13,340 nt of DNA, taken from the NCBI GenBank assembly GCA_030830945.1, contig JAURLY010000031.1, positions 1-13,340 on the forward strand, given 5' to 3'. Positions 1-6,014 of this stretch are shown here, piece by piece. Every line of letters starts with the position of its first letter. The stretch's first letter is position 1. The position numbers were made by a program, and so were the translations under genes. A model generated the notes under the pieces. That model saw nothing but the letters and a program-made list of their open reading frames with translations. It was not told the DNA's origin and made no database searches. This DNA is from Gammaproteobacteria bacterium (GTDB lineage Bacteria; Pseudomonadota; Gammaproteobacteria; Pseudomonadales; GM7GCV1).

Positions 1-24
1 GCTTTTCCATTCCCGGAGACACCT

Positions 25-507
25 GTGAACATCGACAAAGACCTCGTGGTCCGCTTCCACTACACCCTCAAGGACGACGCGGGTGAAACGCTCGACAGCT
101 CCGATGATGCCGAGCCCATGACCTACCTGCACGGCCATGGCGGACTCTTGCCGGGTCTGGAAGAAGCCCTGGCGGGCAAGGCCGCCGGCGACAAGCTGGA
201 TGTCACCCTGCCGCCGGAAAAGGCCTTCGGGGAACGCGTGGCCGATGCCGAACAGCGTATTCCGGTGAAACATCTTGGTGGTGCCAAGAAATGGCAGCCC
301 GGCATGACCGCCGTGGTAAACACCCAGCACGGCCATCGCCAGGTGACGGTCCTCAAGGTGGGCCAGACCATGGCCACCGTCGATACCAACCATCCACTGG
401 CCGGCAAGACCCTGACCTTCACCGGCGAGGTGGTGGATGTGCGGGAGGCGACACCGGAAGAATTGAGTCACGGCCACGCACACGGCCCGGGCGGCCATCA
501 TCACTGA
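25..507 (+). CDS. slyD: FKBP-type peptidyl-prolyl cis-trans isomerase SlyD
   Basis: Cytoplasmic FKBP-fold prolyl isomerase and chaperone; the SlyD family also binds nickel and helps metallate hydrogenase in some bacteria. The 160-residue product begins with the family pattern DLVVRFHYTLKDDAGETLDSS, followed by LHGHGGLLPGLEEAL and the PPEKAFGE stretch that leads into the insert-in-flap chaperone domain (about residues 68-125). FKBP strands resume at about 120-142 (GKTLTFTGEVVDV). The C-terminal tail, about residues 148-160, is His-rich, as expected for the metal-binding tail, though shorter than in E. coli SlyD. The start is GTG at 25, chosen because GGAG lies six bases upstream. The gene is strongly GC-rich, unlike everything after position 970, and looks like resident chromosomal DNA beside an accessory block. 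It is followed directly by a terminator. The only real alternative is another SlyD-like FKBP paralogue. Confidence 0.93.
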   Translation: MNIDKDLVVRFHYTLKDDAGETLDSSDDAEPMTYLHGHGGLLPGLEEALAGKAAGDKLDVTLPPEKAFGERVADAEQRIPVKHLGGAKKWQPGMTAVVNTQHGHRQVTVLKVGQTMATVDTNHPLAGKTLTFTGEVVDVREATPEELSHGHAHGPGGHHH

Positions 508-524
508 GCGCCGGTTCCAGGCAT

Positions 525-556
525 AAAAAAACCCGGTTTTGAGCCGGGTTTTTTCT
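525..556. terminator. Bidirectional rho-independent terminator after slyD
   Basis: An A-run leads into ACCCGG (531-536), a loop at 537-543, CCGGGT (544-549) and a T-run (549-554). The A/T flanks extend the stem and give a U-tract on either strand, so it can end slyD transcription rightward and the receptor remnant transcription leftward. Confidence 0.85.
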
Positions 557-585
557 TTTCTGTTGTCGGAATCAAGGGAGCGGTG

Positions 586-969
586 TTAGCCACACGACCC
601 CTTGAAGCAATACCGCCAGAAGGACACGGACACGGTCGCGCCGTATTCCCTTGAGCGCCCTACAACGGAGAAGTCATAACCCCAGACGTTGCGGGTATCG
701 AAACCACCGTTGATGTATTTCTCATCCGTCAGGTTTTTGCCCCAGACGCTCAGGACCCAGTAGGCATCCTGGGGCGTGTTGGTGATACGTCCGTAGGACA
801 GCTCTTTCACGATATTGCCTGACGCGTCGACGGGAATGCGCTGGTAGACGGCATCCCTCATATAATCCTCGGTCCAGCCATACTTGCCGGAGAAGGACAA
901 CGTGCTACCACCGCGCAGGCCGCGAATTTAGAAGGCCGACTGGCCCTGATCCGGGTTCAGCAACACGTT
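586..969 (-). pseudogene. C-terminal remnant of a TonB-dependent receptor
   Basis: Only the last beta-strands of an outer-membrane receptor barrel remain. The open part (586-900) matches the C-terminus of the intact receptor at 8876-11323, sharing blocks such as NLTDE, YINGGFDTR and VWGYDF and a final SRE-x-G. Reading upstream in the same frame gives NVLLNPDQGQSAF, then an in-frame TAA at 928-930, then IRGLRGGST, so the receptor frame extends to 969 but is interrupted. Relative to the intact receptor it lacks about four residues after the conserved YG (near 790-800). It also runs ten residues past the conserved terminal phenylalanine (WRYCFKGSCG), as if the original stop codon was lost. The remnant ends where the amidohydrolase stop codon begins (two bases overlap). 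It is GC-rich like slyD. I infer a decayed gene truncated by a rearrangement; a contig chimera at about 970 is the main alternative. Confidence 0.85.
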
Positions 970-2137
970 AGTTGCGATGATCCGCAACAATCTCCCCGCC
1001 TTTTAATACCAGTTTTACCTGCAACAAATTAAAGATCAACTCCAGTGGGTCACCATCAATAAAAACGATATCTGCCAGCTTGCCCGGCTCAAGAGTTCCT
1101 ATCTCATCTTCCATATCAAGAAATGCAGCCGTATTCGGGCCCATCAGCTTGATAATATCCCTCGGTGAAAACATCAGATTAAGCGCCCTAAGCTCGTGGG
1201 ATAAACCTTTTACCGGAGAATAGTTAGTATCGGTGCCAAAGCCATAAACCACCCCGGCATCCCATAAAGTGCGCGCGTTGACGGCTTTCTCGCCCGCTGC
1301 ATTTGAACCGGTTCCCAAAATTCCTTCAGGCCAGGGATTGCCATCGCGGAAGGTAGGAATATTGTCATCGTTATAGACATCAAAAGTAGGCACGGCAAAA
1401 CCAATTGTAGACAGAGTCTCGATATTGGCTTGCGCAACCACGCTGGCTTCTTCTGCTGTTAGAAAACTGTCATGCGGCGTATGCACCAGCTTACCTGCGC
1501 CTGCTTCAACTGCTGCCAACATGGCTGGAACAGTCACAGCATGCACCATCACATCCAGATCATATTTACGGGCTTCATCTACCAATATCGCCAGTATGTC
1601 TTTTTCATTTGGCGTGGTGCTGGCTTTGATTATCTCGACTCCGGCTTGTGCTAGTTCTTGTATACGCGCCCGTGCTAGGGCTTCAGTGTTATATTGCAGC
1701 GGGTCAGCTCGCGCTGAAGTTATCACCCGTGGACCATTCAATTCACCGCTATCAATGAGCCTTTTCAATTCCATAATCTCAGGCAGACGTCCGCCACCTT
1801 CCAGCAGGGTGGTATAGCCAGCATCCAGGTAGGCCTGCATGTTCCAGGTAGATTCCTCGGCGAACCAGATTTGTGCATCACCGGAGATAATATGTCGATG
1901 AGCATCAATAAAGCCTGGCATCACAGTCATACCATTGGCATCTATCCTCGCCGTGGCGATAACTGTGCTTGCGCCTGCTGAAACGGAAACAATACGTCCC
2001 TCATCAATTACCACTGAGCCTGAATCAATTACCCTGCCAGTGCCATCAATTATTCGGGCGTTGGTAATAACTAGATCCTGGGCGTTGACGCCAAAGGAAA
2101 AGATAGCAGAAAAAATCAGTATCTTTTTCATTATCAT
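968..2137 (-). CDS. Exported metal-dependent amidohydrolase
   Basis: Member of the amidohydrolase superfamily (imidazolonepropionase/prolidase-like branch), which hydrolyses C-N or related bonds at a one- or two-metal site in a TIM barrel. The 389-residue product has a short Sec signal peptide ending near residue 19 (VNAQ), so it should act outside the cytoplasm. Expected ligands are visible: the HxH pair H80/H82 in DAHRH, a candidate carboxylated lysine K171 (EIIKAS), H199 (MVHAV), H219 or H222 (VHTPHD) and D303 (FGTDTN). The C-terminal small domain carries the typical IGTLEPGKLADIVFIDGDP. ATG at 2137 and ATG at 2131 (MKKILIF) are both possible. The purine-rich GAGAGA just upstream fits the second ATG better. 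It is the last gene of the minus-strand block, 172 bases after the DUF6152 gene, and may have its own promoter. Substrate unknown. Confidence 0.88.
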   Translation of the reverse strand: MIMKKILIFSAIFSFGVNAQDLVITNARIIDGTGRVIDSGSVVIDEGRIVSVSAGASTVIATARIDANGMTVMPGFIDAHRHIISGDAQIWFAEESTWNMQAYLDAGYTTLLEGGGRLPEIMELKRLIDSGELNGPRVITSARADPLQYNTEALARARIQELAQAGVEIIKASTTPNEKDILAILVDEARKYDLDVMVHAVTVPAMLAAVEAGAGKLVHTPHDSFLTAEEASVVAQANIETLSTIGFAVPTFDVYNDDNIPTFRDGNPWPEGILGTGSNAAGEKAVNARTLWDAGVVYGFGTDTNYSPVKGLSHELRALNLMFSPRDIIKLMGPNTAAFLDMEDEIGTLEPGKLADIVFIDGDPLELIFNLLQVKLVLKGGEIVADHRN

Positions 2138-2201
2138 TCTCTCTAACAGGTGAATTTAAGTCGGGCTGCTGGAAAATACACAAGACAATAATGAGAAAAA
2201 A

Positions 2202-2230
2202 ATAATCTTTTATTATCCAGTAATTGCCAA
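2202..2230 (-). promoter_or_regulatory. Candidate sigma-70 promoter for the amidohydrolase gene
   Basis: On the minus strand, TTGGCA (2225-2230) is followed after 17 bases by GATTAT (2202-2207). The -35 matches five of six consensus bases, the -10 four of six. The gap is AT-rich and the element lies about 65 bases upstream of the start. It is a pattern match only. Confidence 0.35.
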
Positions 2231-2272
2231 TTTGATTATAAGTTTGTGGATAGCTGATAGAAACGTAAATGC

Positions 2273-2289
2273 TTTGAGCCAGGCTCAAA
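2273..2289 (-). terminator. Hairpin downstream of the DUF6152 gene (weak terminator candidate)
   Basis: TTTGAGCC (2273-2280) and GGCTCAAA (2282-2289) form a perfect inverted repeat around one base, which would fold as a 7-bp stem with a 3-base loop. It begins about 20 bases after the DUF6152 stop codon. The sequence beyond it in the minus direction has only a broken T-run (GCATTTACGTTT), so it may be a weak terminator or an RNA-end-protecting hairpin. Confidence 0.4.
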
Positions 2290-2309
2290 CCAGGCAGGCG
2301 AACCTTCCT

Positions 2310-2774
2310 TTAAGGGGTTAGGAAAGATTCACCGGTTTCTGCATTACATCCTTTGGCGGGCAACTCAGTGCCACATTTAACAATACCGGCATCGGCCATG
2401 GCACCAAAATTGCGGCCATCCCTAAGGGGATGAAGGGTTGCGGTGAGAATTGTCCCTACGGGGAAGTTTTTAACCGTTACGCCCTCTCGGGAAATTCTGG
2501 CTGCTGGGCCTAATTCCACCCCCCAGACCACGTCCTCGCCTTTATCATCTAGTACAGGCTCACCTTTTTCATCTATCAGAGTGAACAGTATTTGGGCATG
2601 GTTGGCACCCGGAATAAAGCGAATAACTTTCCCTGTCATTGTTTGTTCTGCCACCATGTCGTACATGGCAAATGAATGGTGGGAAAAGGCTGGCGGCACC
2701 ATGCCAAAAGTAAATAAGCTTGTAATGTAGAGAAGCGCACAATTTTTTAAAATAACTCTTGGTAATAAGCTCAT
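2310..2774 (-). CDS. DUF6152-type exported protein, copy 1
   Basis: Small exported protein of unknown function, assigned to DUF6152 from remembered family features: a signal peptide ending just before HHSF, an N-P/A-x-H region, and a C-terminal RDG. The 154-residue precursor has a hydrophobic signal (about residues 8-31) ending AFS, so the mature protein probably begins with H32-H33. H59 (ANHAQ) and H115 (LHPLRDG) are also present in the second copy (H62, H119). C134 and C143 near the C-terminus match the two cysteines of copy 2 and could form a disulfide. An upstream in-frame extension to 2855 exists. I chose the ATG at 2774 because a purine-rich GAGAT precedes it and it starts the signal peptide. 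It lies 35 bases after the WDGD-protein gene and is surely co-transcribed with it. Function unknown; a periplasmic metal- or ligand-binding role is only inference. Confidence 0.8.
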   Translation of the reverse strand: MSLLPRVILKNCALLYITSLFTFGMVPPAFSHHSFAMYDMVAEQTMTGKVIRFIPGANHAQILFTLIDEKGEPVLDDKGEDVVWGVELGPAARISREGVTVKNFPVGTILTATLHPLRDGRNFGAMADAGIVKCGTELPAKGCNAETGESFLTP

Positions 2775-2809
2775 GTTATCTCTTGTTCCTCTAAGGCAGT
2801 ATATAGCCC

Positions 2810-3925
2810 TTATTCTTCGGGGCTGATAAAGTCCTGCTCGAAATGTTTTTCCCAATTTTGCGCCCAGGGGCGGCCAAAGTAATCTATAAATTCTTCATCT
2901 AAAAAAGTCAGCTGGGTTGGTCTGCCATCAGGGCCATTAATAATAGTGCTTTGCACACGACATTCGGCATAGGTCAGTCGACGTTGAGGATCATCAATAT
3001 TTGCGGTCTTTTTCCAGGGTGTCACGGTATGCAAGGGTTGAGTAAAAGCTTCGGGATCATAGAACGTTGCTTCCGCCGTCAAGCTACCATCCGGACCGGG
3101 TCTGATAATTTCAATGATTTCCAGGGCGTTACTGAATTCGAACATGGAGTGCGACAAGGTCCATCCCTGCACATTAGCCGTCCAGATAATCAGCTCATCA
3201 CCATCCCAAAAGCCAATACTTTCCCCATACCACTGTGGCACTTCCTGAACATGTTCACGGCCTATCAACACTTTACGAATAAAATTGGTGCCATTCATGC
3301 CACTCAGCTGAACGATATCCGGCGTCATAATCACTTCAATTTCACCAATAGAAAATTCAGCCCACCAACGCATCATGCCTTCCGGATAACAGAACGCCGC
3401 CATCCACTGTGGAGAATTATTCACCGCTTCGTGGTAGGTCATCTGGGTCATGCGTTTCTGGTATTCCGGCGTTAATAAGGACAACATCGTAGCGGTTTGC
3501 AGATTTCTCCCATATATCCACTGTTCATCTTTGGCTTCGCGTCGATACCAGCCATCCCATTGGGGTAAATTTGTTCGGTTATATTCTTTTTCCTGGGCGG
3601 AAGCTTTCAGGGCATCATAGTGCTCAGCGGCAGTTGTGTACTCATAGGGACTGACAATATCGGCAATATCCCGATCAAGATCGCAATCACCCCATTCACC
3701 GACTCTTTCCTGATTCCACATATCAGTCAGTTGCCGAGGCGTATTGCAGCGCGCATAACGTGGGTCAGTCCAGTACTGTTCGTCCAGATAAAAATTCTCC
3801 GTGGTAAACAGATCCACAGGCAGTGGCGTAACCCCCGCAGGCGCTTGAGCGCCAGACTGGGCCAAAGCGCCGACGGCAATAAAAAAAAGTATACCCATTG
3901 CAAGCATTATTCTGAGCATCTTCAA
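2810..3925 (-). CDS. Exported four-cysteine WDGD-motif protein, copy 1
   Basis: Function unknown. I recall similar exported hypothetical proteins, common in Acidobacteria and Proteobacteria, sharing a PQWYG-x-x-x-G-[FH]-W-[DE]-GD core. The 371-residue product has a signal peptide (about residues 1-22, ending GALAQ). It resembles the 439-residue protein at 6015-7334 along nearly its whole length. Shared blocks include DLFT near 38-41, WTDPRY (52-57), WGDC (78-81), SLLTPEYQ (149-156), YHE (164-166), PEG (181-183), PQWYG (230-234), FWDGD (239-243), TANVQ (249-253), RPWA (352-355) and FEQD (362-365). Its four cysteines (60, 81, 179, 322) are all conserved in the paralogue and suggest two periplasmic disulfides. 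The annotated start is TTG at 3925 with GGGG eight bases upstream; ATG at 3919 is an alternative that keeps the signal peptide. It is first of a two-gene unit with the DUF6152 gene. Confidence 0.85.
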   Translation of the reverse strand: MKMLRIMLAMGILFFIAVGALAQSGAQAPAGVTPLPVDLFTTENFYLDEQYWTDPRYARCNTPRQLTDMWNQERVGEWGDCDLDRDIADIVSPYEYTTAAEHYDALKASAQEKEYNRTNLPQWDGWYRREAKDEQWIYGRNLQTATMLSLLTPEYQKRMTQMTYHEAVNNSPQWMAAFCYPEGMMRWWAEFSIGEIEVIMTPDIVQLSGMNGTNFIRKVLIGREHVQEVPQWYGESIGFWDGDELIIWTANVQGWTLSHSMFEFSNALEIIEIIRPGPDGSLTAEATFYDPEAFTQPLHTVTPWKKTANIDDPQRRLTYAECRVQSTIINGPDGRPTQLTFLDEEFIDYFGRPWAQNWEKHFEQDFISPEE

Positions 3926-4069
3926 ATCTATTACCCCATTTAAAAGTAAGTAAAACTGTCCGAGCAGTTTAGGAACTCGCTATGTCTGCTTGGTGATCTT
4001 TTCCAGCTACCTTATTTAAAAAAAGCTTATATCTAGGCAGCTTAACACCAGCTACCATAGAATAAACTG

Positions 4070-4138
4070 GCAAAACACAAAATTTCGCATTAATTTTTAT
4101 GTTTTGCAATACATTATATTTTGTAAACATTCGCAAAA
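4070..4138 (-). promoter_or_regulatory. Evenly spaced GCAAAA/TTTTGC half-sites upstream of the WDGD gene
   Basis: The 260-base gap between the FAH-family stop and the WDGD start contains GCAAAACA at 4070-4077, its exact inverse TGTTTTGC at 4100-4107, and GCAAAA again at 4133-4138. The cores are offset by 32 and 31 bases, about three helical turns, in alternating orientation. The segment is very AT-rich, so chance is a serious alternative. If real, it could be an operator for the minus-strand unit. The rest of the gap shows no convincing terminator or gene. Confidence 0.25.
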
Positions 4139-4185
4139 AAATTACTGCTCATTTCTTCCTAAAGCCGGCTCAGTACCCCAGTTAA

Positions 4186-5030
4186 TTATTCATCTTCAAT
4201 AGGGTTAACCAGAGTACCCACTGTACCAATGGACACTTCCACCACATCACCCGGACTCATCCAGACTGGCGGCGTCCTCTTGAACCCAACCCCGCCAGGT
4301 GTACCTGTTACGATGACATCACCAGGAGACAGGGGAGTAAAAGTTGAAATATAGTTAATCAGGGTAGCCAGTGGCCAGATCATGTCAGAAATTGGCTGAT
4401 CCTGAAGCACTTCACCGTTAAGCCGAGTAATGACCCTTTGCTCTTCAAGATTACCCACTTCATCGGGAGTAATTAGATAAGGACCAAAGGCACCAGTGCC
4501 TGGAAAGTTTTTGCCCGGGGTAAACTGGATATTATGTTTTTGCCAGTCACGAATAGAAGCATCATTGAAACAGGCATACCCTGTCACATAATCAAGCGCG
4601 TCCTGTTCCGGGATATTGCGCCCGACTTTGCCTATCACTAGTGCCAGTTCACCCTCGTAATCCAGCTTGGTTGAAATACGTGGCCTAATGATTGGATCAC
4701 CATGGGCAATCAAGGAATCCGCATAACGGGTAAAAATAGCTGGATGTTCCGCTTCTGCACGTCCGGCCTCCTTGCGATGACTCTCATAATTAAGCCCCAC
4801 ACATAAAATTTTACCGGGGTCTGCCACAACAGGCAGCAGGCGTATTTCTTCCCTGGTAAACGTCTCACCTTCCACCAGGGTATCCAGAATATGCATGGCC
4901 AGGGCTGTTTTCAGATCTGTGCCTTTTCCGTCGGGGAAACAAGCTCAACTATCTGGACTGCATCTTGATTTACCACTTTTCCTAAACTAATTACCTTGCT
5001 ACCGGGGCGATTAAAACTGACATATTTCAT
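4186..5030 (-). pseudogene. Fumarylacetoacetate hydrolase (FAH) family gene with one-base frameshift
   Basis: FAH-family enzymes hydrolyse or isomerise C-C bonds in acylpyruvate-type ring-cleavage products in the cytoplasm. The downstream open frame (4186-4896, 236 residues) lacks the usual N-terminus. Upstream, an ATG at 5030 with AAGG nearby encodes MKYVSFNRPGSKVISLGKVV and on to VSP, then shifts out of frame and stops shortly after. Adding one C to the CCCC run at 4933-4936 joins both parts as VSPDGKGTDLKTALA-MHILDTL, giving 281 residues, the normal family length. In restored numbering H85 (NYESH), E126 and E128 (DYEGE), D157 (FNDAS) and the TGTPGGVGF loop are present, so the catalytic core is intact. 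Either a recent inactivating mutation or a homopolymer sequencing error. A truncated protein from the ATG at 4896 is possible but would lack the N-terminal domain. It sits alone between the two WDGD/DUF6152 pairs. Exact substrate cannot be told. Confidence 0.88.
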
Positions 5031-5434
5031 AAGTTAACTACCTTGGAATAAACATTTAATATAATTGTTAAAATTTACCGCTAATATACTAATATCTCTG
5101 CCAAAAAATCGGATATTGAAAAGTAATAGATCGGTAAAATAATTGATCACTTCACTAAAATAAGACGTCTAATAATATCTTAGGCTTGCATAATTATAGA
5201 TGCCTTATATCAATCAGTTTGTTTATGGAATTTCAGTCTTTTATTGGATGCAAGTAAATTTCGAATCCGAGAGAAGATATTTTATAGCATCAGAATTAGG
5301 CTCTAGGAATTGATCAATCCTTTTTACGGTGCTGGCGTCAGATAAAATTCTGGAATAGAATTCTTATAAGAAGGGGGCGCTTGTAACTTAGCAACTTAAC
5401 AATTTCTAAGTTAGTGTGTTGCAAGAGTTGCTGT
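5031..5434. other. AT-rich intergenic region upstream of the FAH-family gene
   Basis: No gene seen. It should contain the minus-strand promoter of the FAH-family gene, but I found no strong -35/-10 pair. Visible structure: a 10-bp palindrome ATTGATCAAT (5309-5318), and TAACTTAG (5384-5391) with its inverse CTAAGTTA (5406-5413). The latter lies shortly after the DUF6152 copy 2 stop but has no T-tract, so it is a poor terminator. Confidence 0.5.
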
Positions 5435-5938
5435 CTACTCTGTTGGAAGCTCACCTGGCCCGAAGGCGATGTTGCTCGCAACGGAGTCGCAATGCTTGCC
5501 TGGCTCAGGAGAAATCCCTTTGGGACACTGAAACAATCCTGAATCACCTCTGTCACCGGCTGGGCGACCATCGCGGCGCGGATGAACCCCAATACTCATT
5601 ACTGCCCCTTGGGGAAAGCTGTCCCGGGTGATGCCTTGCTCTGTTGCTCGCGCTGCACTCTCCATTTGAACCACCCAAACCAGTGGTTCACCGTCTTCGT
5701 CGCGTACCAGTGCATTACGTTCTTCATTCAGGGGTACAAAATGCATTTCAAAATGCGCGGCGTTTGGCACAACACGAACAATTACTCCGGTAAAGACTTT
5801 ATACACACTCCCGTCATACATGGAATAGGAATGATGAGCACTGGCTGGAATCGCCAGGCACCCAAGTGCAATGATGCTAATGCATTTACTTATCCTGCCA
5901 AAGAATGACCATGCAAAAGTTGTTTTCGTGTTCGCCAT
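5435..5938 (-). CDS. DUF6152-type exported protein, copy 2
   Basis: Paralogue of the protein at 2310-2774; function unknown. The 167-residue precursor has a signal peptide (hydrophobic about residues 18-34, ending ASA) and a mature N-terminus predicted at H35-H36 in HHSYSMYD. The DUF6152-like core follows: FTGVIVRVVPNAAHFEM with conserved H62, LVWVV near residues 86-90, AARATEQGI matching AARISREGV in copy 1, and VHPRRDGR with conserved H119. C138 and C150 match the two C-terminal cysteines of copy 1. An in-frame extension to 6163 would run into the preceding gene; I prefer the ATG at 5938 because GGAG lies eight bases upstream and it begins the signal peptide. It follows the 439-residue WDGD protein by 76 bases, repeating the order seen in the first pair. 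Confidence 0.8.
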   Translation of the reverse strand: MANTKTTFAWSFFGRISKCISIIALGCLAIPASAHHSYSMYDGSVYKVFTGVIVRVVPNAAHFEMHFVPLNEERNALVRDEDGEPLVWVVQMESAARATEQGITRDSFPQGAVMSIGVHPRRDGRPAGDRGDSGLFQCPKGISPEPGKHCDSVASNIAFGPGELPTE

Positions 5939-6014
5939 AGCAATAACTCCTTCACCCAAATCGTTTCCCGCCTTGTAAATCAGGGCGGGGCATGTCTGAT
6001 TTATTAATATTTGT

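Noticed and set aside
900..1000. Mobile element, tRNA or attachment site at the compositional boundary
   Set aside because: I looked for a tRNA, integrase or transposase fragment, terminal inverted repeats or a target duplication around 970 and saw none.
2951..3475. Plus-strand open frame of 174 codons opposite the WDGD gene
   Set aside because: The minus-strand gene here is conserved with a paralogue across its length; the plus frame has no recognisable motif.
3953..3970. AAACTG/CAGTTT hairpin before the WDGD gene
   Set aside because: Only a 6-bp AT-rich stem without conserved riboswitch features; such stems are expected by chance.
4920..4945. Programmed -1 frameshift in the FAH-family gene
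   Set aside because: The direction would be -1, but neither TTCCCCG nor GGAAAAG forms a good slippery heptamer and no stimulatory hairpin is evident. FAH-family genes are not known to me to use recoding, so mutation or sequencing error is simpler.
5309..5318. Palindrome ATTGATCAAT
   Set aside because: A single 10-bp palindrome in AT-rich DNA with no second copy or clear promoter is too weak to call an operator.
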